A stretch of DNA of 12,285 nt from the NCBI GenBank assembly GCA_023411035.1, contig JAEYPE010000096.1, forward strand, positions 1-12,285. Direction: 5' to 3'. Of this stretch, positions 1-6,910 are shown one piece after another (position 1 is the stretch's first letter; each line of letters begins with the position of its first letter). Position numbers and translations under genes: made by a program. The notes under the pieces are model-generated. The model saw nothing but the letters and a program-made list of their open reading frames with translations, had not been told where the DNA came from and made no database searches. This DNA is from Pseudomonadota bacterium. Lineage in GTDB: Bacteria > Pseudomonadota > Alphaproteobacteria > Azospirillales > Azospirillaceae.

Positions 1-114
1 CAGGCGTGGTTCGCCGACGTGCTGACCAAACTCGCCGGCGGTCACCCGATCACCAAGCTCGATGAGCTCCTTCCCTGGGTCTATGCCCGGCAGGCGGAAC
101 CCGCCGTGGCCTGA
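1..114 (+). CDS. tnpC: IS66 family transposase (TnpC), C-terminal fragment
   Basis: The open frame entering the window encodes 37 residues and stops at TGA 112-114. The visible tail has a DVLTKLAGGHPITKLDELLPW core, which matches the conserved C-terminal end of IS66-type TnpC transposases (pattern DVL..L..H...++DELLPW). This region is the short C-terminal extension after the DDE catalytic core, so no catalytic residue can be assessed here. TnpC acts with TnpA and TnpB in IS66 elements; these would lie to the left. Whether the full gene is intact cannot be judged. The call rests on a short match and on the IS66-like terminus directly downstream. Confidence 0.75.
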   Translation, partial: QAWFADVLTKLAGGHPITKLDELLPWVYARQAEPAVA

Positions 115-127
115 GAACATCGCTTAC
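1..127 (+). mobile_element. Right end of an IS66-family insertion sequence (partial)
   Basis: The stretch holds the 3' end of an IS66-type transposase gene followed 6 nt after its stop by CGCTTAC (121-127). IS66-family elements typically start with GTAAGCG and end with the complement CGCTTAC, close behind the last transposase codon, so 127 is the likely outer edge. IS66 elements usually make 8-bp target duplications; here that would be 128-135 (AGAAAACC), but the other end lies outside the window so this cannot be tested. The element abuts the export locus and marks the edge of a mobile or rearranged region. Confidence 0.7.
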
Positions 128-367
128 AGAAAACCGCCCCCCACCCTAATACCACAGCCGGTGTTCATCGGTTCGGGTGCGGCGTTTCCAATGGGAGCGC
201 CGCGCCCGCTGTTGGGTAAGCGGAGCGCGATCGCACGGAATCAGGCGTTTGACGGCAGGCGTCCAATTCCAGGGGAGGTTTAAGCCGCTTGAGTGATCCA
301 AGCATCGTGGGCGGCGCCCAACATTCCTCCATGGCGGTGCGCGACCGCGATCCATGGGGGTGTGACG
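128..367. other. Intergenic stretch between IS end and Cys-rich gene
   Basis: No convincing gene is seen. A GTAAGCG heptamer at 216-222 resembles an IS66 left tip, but no element follows it. A purine-rich GGGGAGG at 272-278 looks like a ribosome-binding site, but the TTG it would serve (289) opens a frame that is only a shadow of the Cys-rich gene. The stretch probably carries the promoter of the gene at 368, but I could not pick convincing -35 and -10 boxes. Confidence 0.4.
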
Positions 368-700
368 ATGGCCAGGGAAAGCCCGCCGCGTGCCGTGACG
401 TTCCTGACCGCCGCCACTCTCGCCCTTCTCCTTGCGGCGGCACCGGCCCATCCGACCGCCGCAGCGACCGCGCTGGACCGCTTGGCGGCAGCCGGCACGC
501 GGGTTTCCACCAGCGCCGGGAACCGGAGCTGCGCGCTCCGCTGCGAACAGACCAGCCAGGAATGCGCGTTGTCCTGCGACTCCCAGGCGTCGCAATGCAA
601 CGCCCAAGTCTACAACTTATCCAGTTGCGTCTCGCTCGGCCGCTATTGCCGCGTGTCCTGCTACGACACGAAAACGCTGTGCCTGCAAACCTGCCGGTGA
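368..700 (+). CDS. Small secreted cysteine-rich protein, predicted disulfide-laddered helical hairpin
   Basis: The product is 110 residues. The N-terminus (MARESPPRAV, then a hydrophobic Leu/Ala run to about residue 33) is a typical Sec signal peptide, so the mature protein should be periplasmic or secreted. The start at 368 is chosen because it begins the signal peptide and follows a G-rich stretch (GGGGG at about 356-360); the frame is open back to 293 without adding a sensible domain. The mature part has ten Cys at residues 55, 59, 66, 70, 77, 87, 94, 98, 105 and 109, with the last one residue from the end. The spacings are 4-7-4-7-10-7-4-7-4, an exact mirror image with four CX3C pairs. 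This fits two antiparallel helices joined by up to five disulfides, like the CX3C hairpins of small Tim or CHCH proteins. No family was recognised and the function is unknown. It converges on the export operon, with 28 bp between the two stops. Confidence 0.8.
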   Translation: MARESPPRAVTFLTAATLALLLAAAPAHPTAAATALDRLAAAGTRVSTSAGNRSCALRCEQTSQECALSCDSQASQCNAQVYNLSSCVSLGRYCRVSCYDTKTLCLQTCR

Positions 701-716
701 CGGGACCTGCCCGTCA
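698..716. terminator. Bidirectional hairpin between convergent genes
   Basis: TGACGGG (698-704) and CCCGTCA (710-716) form a perfect 7-bp stem with a 5-nt loop. The left arm includes the TGA stop of the Cys-rich gene. The hairpin fills most of the 28-bp gap before the convergent stop of the operon, so it could end transcripts from both sides. There is no U-tract on either strand, so efficient intrinsic termination is uncertain. Confidence 0.5.
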
Positions 717-728
717 GATCCAGGCCCA

Positions 729-2600
729 TCAAATCCAAAAGGTCAGGCGGATGTAGTCGAACAGGCGGTGCGTGGCGATCCAGAACAGGCTGCGCCAGCC
801 CACTTCGATCTTGGCGACGCCGCTCATGCCGGGCCGCCACCAGTCGGGATAGCCGCCGGTCGGCTCCGCGCGGGCCGGGAACATGTTGGCCCCGTCCTTG
901 GCCGCGGCGGAGGGGATCAGGCGCTTGATCTCCATCGTCCAGTTGCCGTTGGGGTTGGCGATCAGCGCGACCGAGGCCGTCTGGCCCGGCGCCACCAGAT
1001 GGACGTCGCTTTCGTCGATGGTGAACTCCGCGAACAGGTCATTCACCGCGGCGATCTTCACCACCATCTCGCCCCGCTTCACCGCGCCGCCGAGATTCTT
1101 GCCCGGCTCGCCATCCACGACGATGCCGGCGATGGGGGCTTTGGCCTCCGCATGGGCGAGGCGGTATTCGGCTTGCTCCAGCTTCGCCTGGGTCTGCGCC
1201 ACCTGCGCCTCGGCGATGCGCATCTCGACGAGCTGGTTGGCGGCCATGCGCTTCTCCGCCTCGCGGCTGTACTGGGCGAGGTCGGCGAGGTTGGCGACGC
1301 GCTCCAGCATCAATTCCTGCGTGGCGAGACGGAACAGCGGATCGCCTTCCCGGACGGTGTCGCCCAACTTCACGAAGCTGGCTTCGATGTAGCCGTCGAA
1401 CGGCGCGCCGACGAAGGCCGTGGAGTCCGTCTTGATGACGACGCCCGCGTCCACGCGGTAGGGCACGGGGATGAACAGCGCCCCGACCAGGGCCGCCGCC
1501 AGTCCCCAGGCGAGCAGCCTGCCCTCCCGCGTCGTGTAGGTCAGCCGCGCCGGAATGCTGCGGCCGATCTCCCGCGGCAGGCGCCGGTACAGCGGACGCT
1601 GCTGCAACTCCAGGTCGCGCAGCGGGCGGGCGACCTGATCGCAGAGCACGCGCAGCGCCCATTGCTCGGACTGCGTGAAGGCCGCCGACCGCCGTTCGCA
1701 GACCACCGCCCCCAGGGCCTGCTCCCCCAGCAGCAGGGGAAGGGTCAGCAGGTGTCCCGGACGGGCCGCGTCGGCGTAGGCGCGGTGCGCCCGCGTCACC
1801 GCCTTGCCGGCGTCGGGCCAGACGATCTCGCGCGATTGGCTGACCGCCTCCTGCCCCGCCTCCTCCAGCAGTTCGGTCAGTTCCGTGCGCTGGTCCAGCT
1901 TCTCGCCGTGGCTGACGGCGCGCAGCTTCAGACCCGTGCGCGAGGTCCACACGATGGACACCTGCTCGCAGCCGAAGCGCGCACACAGCTCGTTGGCGAA
2001 GGCGAGCGCCGCCTGATCGAACCGCTCCGCCTCCAGGATGCGCCAGAGCACCTCCAGCATCTCGGCGTGCCGCGCGGCATCCCGCTGCGCCCGGCGGCGG
2101 TCGCGCGCCAGCTCGTAGCAGCGGGGCACCAGGGACAGCAGGCCGAGCCACGACGACGCCCGCCCGTTCATGGCACCGTGCGGGACGTGGATGCAGAGCA
2201 TCAACTCGTGCTCACCCCCTTCCGGGCGCACGGCGATCAGGCAGACGGTCCAATTGCCGGCGCGCGCGGGGCCGGACGCCGTGCGCTGGGCCTGTGCCTC
2301 GCGCAGCAGCTCCTCGCCGACCGTGGCGGCGAGGGTCGGCAGCTTGTCCCGGCGCTCCTCCGCCGTGTGGGGCGCGGCGGCCAGGACCGTCCAGCCGGTG
2401 AAGGCCCCACCGTCGGTCCCACCATCGGCCCCACCGTCAGCCATGCCCGGCCTCCGGGCCGGACGGACGTAGAGGACCGCCAGGTCGCCGTGCAGCCGGG
2501 CGAGCGCCTTGCGCGTCCACTCCTTCCAGAAGTCGCCGGGCGCACCCTGGAAGTCCAGCAGATGCGCCAGGGTCGGGGCGGAGGAAAGCATCCTGTCCAT
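729..2600 (-). CDS. GAF domain-HlyD fusion, membrane-anchored adaptor protein
   Basis: The product is 623 residues. The N-terminal part (about 1-340) is soluble. Residues about 185-325 resemble a GAF domain (FANELCARFGCEQVSIVW near its start, a LLTLPLLLGEQALGAVV strand pair near its end). One membrane segment lies at about 362-379, directly followed by PYRVDAG. The rest is an HlyD-type adaptor: first lipoyl half-motif at about 395-425 (GAPFDGYIEASFVKLGDTV), a coiled-coil hairpin at about 428-485, second lipoyl half at about 486-515 (KAPIAGIVVDGEPGK), a beta-barrel part, and a WRPGMSG motif at 588-594. This predicts a cytoplasmic GAF sensor joined to a periplasmic adaptor in one chain. It is the last gene of the operon, starting 3 nt after the SecA-like stop, so it is probably translationally coupled. 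Met4 is an alternative start. The GAF ligand cannot be told. The HlyD call is firm and the GAF call moderate. Confidence 0.85.
   Translation of the reverse strand: MDRMLSSAPTLAHLLDFQGAPGDFWKEWTRKALARLHGDLAVLYVRPARRPGMADGGADGGTDGGAFTGWTVLAAAPHTAEERRDKLPTLAATVGEELLREAQAQRTASGPARAGNWTVCLIAVRPEGGEHELMLCIHVPHGAMNGRASSWLGLLSLVPRCYELARDRRRAQRDAARHAEMLEVLWRILEAERFDQAALAFANELCARFGCEQVSIVWTSRTGLKLRAVSHGEKLDQRTELTELLEEAGQEAVSQSREIVWPDAGKAVTRAHRAYADAARPGHLLTLPLLLGEQALGAVVCERRSAAFTQSEQWALRVLCDQVARPLRDLELQQRPLYRRLPREIGRSIPARLTYTTREGRLLAWGLAAALVGALFIPVPYRVDAGVVIKTDSTAFVGAPFDGYIEASFVKLGDTVREGDPLFRLATQELMLERVANLADLAQYSREAEKRMAANQLVEMRIAEAQVAQTQAKLEQAEYRLAHAEAKAPIAGIVVDGEPGKNLGGAVKRGEMVVKIAAVNDLFAEFTIDESDVHLVAPGQTASVALIANPNGNWTMEIKRLIPSAAAKDGANMFPARAEPTGGYPDWWRPGMSGVAKIEVGWRSLFWIATHRLFDYIRLTFWI
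2407..2442. repeat. Three 12-bp tandem repeats inside the GAF-HlyD gene
   Basis: Three near-identical 12-nt units (2407-2418, 2419-2430, 2431-2442; CCACCGTCGGTC-like) encode the low-complexity string ADGGADGGTDGG at residues 54-65. The copies differ at one to three positions. They probably form a flexible linker, or a length-variable tract, ahead of the GAF domain. Confidence 0.75.
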
Positions 2601-2603
2601 GGG

Positions 2604-4685
2604 TCAGAACCCGGCCTTGTCGAGTTGAATGTCCTGCTCCAGGATCGTCTGGCGCTGGCGGTGACTGAACCGCTCCGCCCGGACCTGGGCCGAGCGCAGC
2701 AGGGCCGGGGCCACGCGCCGCGACAGCCGCGGCGTCAGCCGGTGCAGGCGGCGCCACAGCCCGTCCATGGAGCGCGGAAGGAAGCGGCGGACCACGTCGT
2801 CCTCCAGCCCTACGTAGCAGCGCACCGACCCCGGATCGCCCTGGCGGGAGCAGCGCCCGACCAACTGGCGGTCGATGCGGCGAAAGTCGTTGGGTTCCCC
2901 GATGATGACGTGCAGCCCGCCCCGTTCCTTCACCGCGGGGTCCAGCGCGATGTCGGTGCCGCGCCCGGCCATGTTGGTGGCGACGGTGATCGCCCCGGCC
3001 TGCCCGGCCTTCGCCACGATGGCGCTTTCCTGCGCGTGGTTCACCGCGTGCAGCAGCCGGATGTCGGGCGCCCGCGCCGGGTCGAGGGCGTCGAAGCGCC
3101 GGAGCAACGCCTCGCTGCTGCGCACGCTGCGCATCCCGACCAGCACGGCGCGCCCGGAATCCGCCATGGCCAGCGCGTCGCGCGCGATGGCGTCCAGCTT
3201 TTCCTCCTCCGTCCGGAAGACCAGGATCGGAAGGTGGGCGCGCCGCACCGGGCGGTGGGTGGGGATCGGCACCGTGCGCAGACGGTAGACGCCGGTCAGC
3301 TCGTCGCGCGCCTCGCGCGCCGTGCCGGTCGTGCCGCCCACGCGCGGGAACAGCCGGAAGAAGCGCTGGAAGCTGAGCCGCGCCGACACCTCGGTCGGCG
3401 GGGAGATGTCCAGCCCCTCCGCCGCGTCCAGCACCTGCTGGAGCCCCACGGGCAGGGTCCGCTGGTCGGCCAGCCGCCCGGTCAGCTCATCGACCAGCAC
3501 GATCTTGTCGTCCTTGACCACGTAATGCTGGTCGCGGACGAGCAGGTGCAGGGCGTAGAGGGCGTGGACCACCAGCTCCTGCGCGCGGTCGGGGCTCTGC
3601 CAGAAGGCGGAGAAGCCGCCGGTCAGCGCCGCCAGATGCTCCTTGCCGGCGGGCGTCAGCTCAACGTGCCGCAGGGAGCGGTTCAGCGTGTAGTGGGTCT
3701 CCGCCACCAGCTCCCGCGCCAGCCGGACCGCATCGCGCGCCGCGTCGTCGAGCGAACCGTCGGGCCGCGGCGTGGAAATGATCAGCGGCGTTACCGCCTC
3801 GTCGATCAGCACGCTGTCGGCTTCGTCCACGATGACCTGATGCAGGCCGCGCATGACGACCTGCCCACCACCGGATTGCCCACCGCCGCGCGGCCTGCCG
3901 CCGCCCAGCGCCCGCAGGGCCAGTTCGACCCGCGACGGCTGGGCGCCGAGCGCCAGACGATCGCGCAGGAAGTCGCCGAGCAGTTCCTTCGCCGTCGTGT
4001 AGACCACGTCGTGGTTGTAGGCGGCGGCCCGCCCGCCGGGCGGCGTGTCGCCGCCGATGTGGGCGACGCTCAGCCCGCAATAGGCATAGAGCGCGGTGAA
4101 CAGCTCCGCGTCGCGCTTGGCGAGATAGTCGTTGGCGGTCACCACATGGCAGGGCCGGCCGTTCCAGGCGGCTGTGACCGCGGCCAGCGCCGTCGTCAGC
4201 GTCTTGCCCTCGCCCGTCGCCATTTCCGCGATGTTGCAGTCCAGCAGCGCCAGGGCGCCCATGACCTGCTCCGGATGGGGTGTCAGGCCGGTCACGCGCC
4301 GGATCGCCGCGACGACGCCGGCCACGGTCGCGTCGGGGACGGCGGCGGTGGGCGACGCCCCGCGCGCCGCGTCCGCCAGCGCCCGCAAGTGGTCGCGCAG
4401 GCTCGCGTCGTCGCTATCGAACAGCGGCGTGGCGAGCGCCAGGATGCGCAGCGCCCGCCGGCGCAGCCCCGCCGCCGGGCGGTGAAGGAGACGGCGCAGG
4501 CGGACGGCGATGCCGTAACCGGCGCGGTCGAGCCAGGGCAGCGCGGGCTTCTCGCGGTGGGCGTCCAGCACGAACAGGCGCGTCAGCGGCGGCACGTCGC
4601 CCCGCGCACCCGGCGGTCGCTCTCCCCCCTCCCCCGCGAGGCTGCGCAGGCCCATTCCGGCGTTCATGCCCGTGTTGCCGTCCAT
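2604..4685 (-). CDS. SecA-like ATPase lacking the C-terminal third of SecA
   Basis: The product is 693 residues from ATG 4685, the first start after the upstream stop at 4699. The frame is open further up, but that part only shadows the M50 gene; Met7 and Met11 are other possible starts. The SecA DEAD motor is clear: HPEQ region at about 137, Walker A MATGEGKT (155-162), VDEADSVLIDEAVTPLIIS (286-304, SecA has VDEVDSILIDEARTPLIIS), GGTTGTA (450-456), ATNMAGRGTDI (569-579), and RRIDRQL..GRCSRQGDPGS (602-620, motif VI). A roughly 150-residue preprotein-cross-linking-like region sits between motif II and TTGTA, with DELTGRL at 399-405. Only about 70 residues follow motif VI, ending where the long scaffold helix of SecA begins. 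The two-helix finger, helical wing and zinc-binding tail are therefore absent. A Gly-rich insert lies near 261-274. It is likely an ATP-driven cytoplasmic motor for the export operon; housekeeping SecA is excluded by length. Confidence 0.88.
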   Translation of the reverse strand: MDGNTGMNAGMGLRSLAGEGGERPPGARGDVPPLTRLFVLDAHREKPALPWLDRAGYGIAVRLRRLLHRPAAGLRRRALRILALATPLFDSDDASLRDHLRALADAARGASPTAAVPDATVAGVVAAIRRVTGLTPHPEQVMGALALLDCNIAEMATGEGKTLTTALAAVTAAWNGRPCHVVTANDYLAKRDAELFTALYAYCGLSVAHIGGDTPPGGRAAAYNHDVVYTTAKELLGDFLRDRLALGAQPSRVELALRALGGGRPRGGGQSGGGQVVMRGLHQVIVDEADSVLIDEAVTPLIISTPRPDGSLDDAARDAVRLARELVAETHYTLNRSLRHVELTPAGKEHLAALTGGFSAFWQSPDRAQELVVHALYALHLLVRDQHYVVKDDKIVLVDELTGRLADQRTLPVGLQQVLDAAEGLDISPPTEVSARLSFQRFFRLFPRVGGTTGTAREARDELTGVYRLRTVPIPTHRPVRRAHLPILVFRTEEEKLDAIARDALAMADSGRAVLVGMRSVRSSEALLRRFDALDPARAPDIRLLHAVNHAQESAIVAKAGQAGAITVATNMAGRGTDIALDPAVKERGGLHVIIGEPNDFRRIDRQLVGRCSRQGDPGSVRCYVGLEDDVVRRFLPRSMDGLWRRLHRLTPRLSRRVAPALLRSAQVRAERFSHRQRQTILEQDIQLDKAGF

Positions 4686-4698
4686 CAATTGCGGTCCA

Positions 4699-6873
4699 TC
4701 AGATGCGGTACCGCCGCTGGAAGAACTGCTGGGTCCAGGTCCAGACCTGCTCGGCGAGAGGCCGCCAGGGCAGCGGAACGCGAATCCACCCCGCCCGCCC
4801 GTTGCGGACCCCGGCGCCATCCATGGACGGCACGGCACCGTCGATGCGCGCCTCCAGCAGGAAGTAGGGCTCGACGCTCTGCCGCCCGGTGGGATCGGCG
4901 GTGGTCACCGGCACCTCGCCGCCGGCCGCTGGACCCAGCGCCGCCGACGGCAGCCGGTCGCGGGAATAGGGGACGAGCGTCATGCCGCTCGCCGCCAGGG
5001 ACCGCCCGCGTTCCCCCTCCAGCCGGACCTCCACCACACGCCGATCCGCCGACCGCGGGTCGCCCGCAACCAGAACCGCGGCCTCCTCCTGCCGGATGAC
5101 GCCGCGGAAGACGTGCGACCGGTCGTCGATCAGCTTGCCGAGTTCGGTCCCGCGCCCGACCCAGGCGCCTTGCTTGTGGGCAAGGTCCGGCGCAACCCAG
5201 GTGCCGGCCTGCGCGGCGCGGACCTGAAGCGCCGCCCGCTGCTGCGCCAGCGTCTCCCGGATCGTCGCCAAGGTGCGCAGCCGCTCCTCGATGGGAGCCA
5301 GATCGACGGCCCCCTCCTCGACCGACTTGGCGGCCATCAGTTCCGCCCGGACGGCCTGGGCCTCCGTGCCGCGGATCTCCGCCTCCAGCTCCGGGTTGAC
5401 CAGATCGACCAGCGGCGTGCCGGCCTCCACCCAGGTGCCCGACGGCACATGGACCGCCGCGACGAGGCCGGACGCCTCGGTGAAGACGGGCGCCTGCGAT
5501 GCCGCCTCCGCCACGCCGCGCAGGACGCGGTTGTCGGGGACCGGAACGAGCAGGAAGGCCAGGACCAGAAGGGCCGCGACGGCGCACGCCCGCCGCAGGA
5601 AGGTCCGATGCCGATGGCGGAAAACCGGGTCGCGCACCGTCTTCACATACTCCTTCAAGGGCAGGACGAAGGACGTCAGGCCGAGCGCCACGGCGACGAC
5701 GAGGCCGACGCCGAAATAGGCATCGGCGATGAAGAACACGATGCCGGCCATGACGAACAGCCGGTAGAGGTTGGAGGCCAGAAAGAACCCCACCAGACCG
5801 GCGGCGACGCCCGGGCTGTGCGGCGGCTCCTCGTCCGAAGGCCCTTCGCGCAGCAGGCGTGCGCGGAACAGGCGCCGGAAGGCCTGCTTGCTCTGTTCGT
5901 GCAGGTTCGGGATGCCGACGAGGTCCGACAGGATGTAATAGCCGTCGAACCGCATCAGCGGGTTCAGGTTGAACAGGACGGTGTAGATCGCCGTCGTGAA
6001 CATCAGGTTGTAGGCAAGATCGTTGACCTGCCCGTAAGGCGTGTGCGCCCAGACGATGGAGGCGACCGCCGCGACCACGATGTCCACCATCATGCCCGCG
6101 GCCCCGATGGCCGCCCGCTGCCAGCGGTCGCGCAGCGCCCAGCTTGAGCTGACGTCCACATAGGGCAGCGGCGTGAACATCAGCAGCATGACGCCGATGG
6201 TCCGCACCTCGCACCCGAAGCGCTTGCTCACGACGGCGTGGCCAAGCTCGTGCAGGCCCTTGGCGACGAAGATCGCGAGGTAGAGCAGCACGATGTTGTG
6301 GCCCTGGAGCAGCTCCGTCGCCTGAACGAAGGCGCGGTTGCCGGCCATAACCAGCTCCGCCGCGCCCCAGCCCACCAGCGCCAGGGCGACGAGCGCGCCC
6401 GGCAGGCTGATGAGCCCGCGAATCCAGGGTTGGGCGGCGCGCAGCCAGGGCTCCGGATCGAGCAGCGGTATCCGCATGAACATCAATTGGGACAGGCGGT
6501 TCAGGAAGGGCTTGCGCTTCTTCGCCTCACCGCGCTCCAGCAGGCGCCGCTCGTCGGCGGAGCCGTCCAGGTAGAGGAGGTTGCTGCCGTAGAGCTGCAT
6601 CAGCAGCTGGAAGACCTCCTCCTGACCGGGCGTTCCGGCCGGATCGTCCTCGATGGCCCTGCGCCAGACCTCATCGACCGTGGCGCTCACGTCCAGCCGC
6701 GCGATGAAGCGCCAGGTGACCGGGTTGACGCGGAAGAAACCGTTGCGCAAGCGCTCGTGCAGCACGTACCAGGGCTCGCCCCGGTAGTGATGCAGGCGCA
6801 CGAGAACCGTGGGGCGCAGGCCGAGGCGCAGCGACGCGACCCGGTGCCAGTTCTCGGAAAAGGTCTTTCCCAT
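4699..6873 (-). CDS. PqqD-like / M50 site-2-protease-like metalloprotease / HlyD fusion
   Basis: The product is 724 residues in three parts. (1) Residues about 45-104 (NPVTWRFIARLDVSATVDEV to LLYLDG) look like a PqqD-type winged-helix, or RiPP-recognition, domain. (2) A polytopic membrane part from about 153 to 445 carries the M50 zinc motif HELGH at 208-212 and the second-ligand motif NPLMRFDGY at 304-312 with Asp310, so the active site looks intact. (3) After the last membrane segment (about 428-446) comes a periplasmic HlyD-like part: lipoyl half at about 462-495 (FTEASGLVAAVHVPSGTWVEAGTPLVDLVN), a helical hairpin at about 495-555, then a second half and barrel. M50 proteins cut substrates within or near the membrane; this fusion architecture is known from predicted 'putative peptide zinc metalloproteases'. 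It starts 37 nt after the HlyD gene, behind a GGGGA ribosome-binding site, and ends 13 nt before the SecA-like gene. It is the only multi-span membrane protein of the operon, so it may form the inner-membrane platform. Substrate unknown. Confidence 0.87.
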   Translation of the reverse strand: MGKTFSENWHRVASLRLGLRPTVLVRLHHYRGEPWYVLHERLRNGFFRVNPVTWRFIARLDVSATVDEVWRRAIEDDPAGTPGQEEVFQLLMQLYGSNLLYLDGSADERRLLERGEAKKRKPFLNRLSQLMFMRIPLLDPEPWLRAAQPWIRGLISLPGALVALALVGWGAAELVMAGNRAFVQATELLQGHNIVLLYLAIFVAKGLHELGHAVVSKRFGCEVRTIGVMLLMFTPLPYVDVSSSWALRDRWQRAAIGAAGMMVDIVVAAVASIVWAHTPYGQVNDLAYNLMFTTAIYTVLFNLNPLMRFDGYYILSDLVGIPNLHEQSKQAFRRLFRARLLREGPSDEEPPHSPGVAAGLVGFFLASNLYRLFVMAGIVFFIADAYFGVGLVVAVALGLTSFVLPLKEYVKTVRDPVFRHRHRTFLRRACAVAALLVLAFLLVPVPDNRVLRGVAEAASQAPVFTEASGLVAAVHVPSGTWVEAGTPLVDLVNPELEAEIRGTEAQAVRAELMAAKSVEEGAVDLAPIEERLRTLATIRETLAQQRAALQVRAAQAGTWVAPDLAHKQGAWVGRGTELGKLIDDRSHVFRGVIRQEEAAVLVAGDPRSADRRVVEVRLEGERGRSLAASGMTLVPYSRDRLPSAALGPAAGGEVPVTTADPTGRQSVEPYFLLEARIDGAVPSMDGAGVRNGRAGWIRVPLPWRPLAEQVWTWTQQFFQRRYRI

Positions 6874-6910
6874 GGCGGCGATGTCCCCGGGCGCGTCGGC
6901 GGGAGCCCGG

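Noticed and set aside
216..222. GTAAGCG that could be the left tip of a second IS66-type element
   Set aside because: No transposase gene or matching CGCTTAC end follows it, and similarity to the inverted end at 121-127 stops after seven bases. Chance match.
272..291. GGGGAGG followed by TTG at 289 as a translation start
   Set aside because: The frame it opens is out of phase with the signal-peptide/Cys-rich frame and shows no protein-like composition.
4686..4838. N-terminal extension of the SecA-like protein by 51 residues
   Set aside because: It would overlap the end of the M50-HlyD gene by about 140 nt, and the added residues are a Pro/Ser/Gly-rich shadow of that gene.
432..5099. A 1555-codon open frame on the plus strand, antisense to the last three operon genes
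   Set aside because: It has low-complexity Arg/Pro/Ala/Gln composition typical of a GC-rich shadow frame. The opposite strand carries recognisable SecA, M50 and HlyD motifs.
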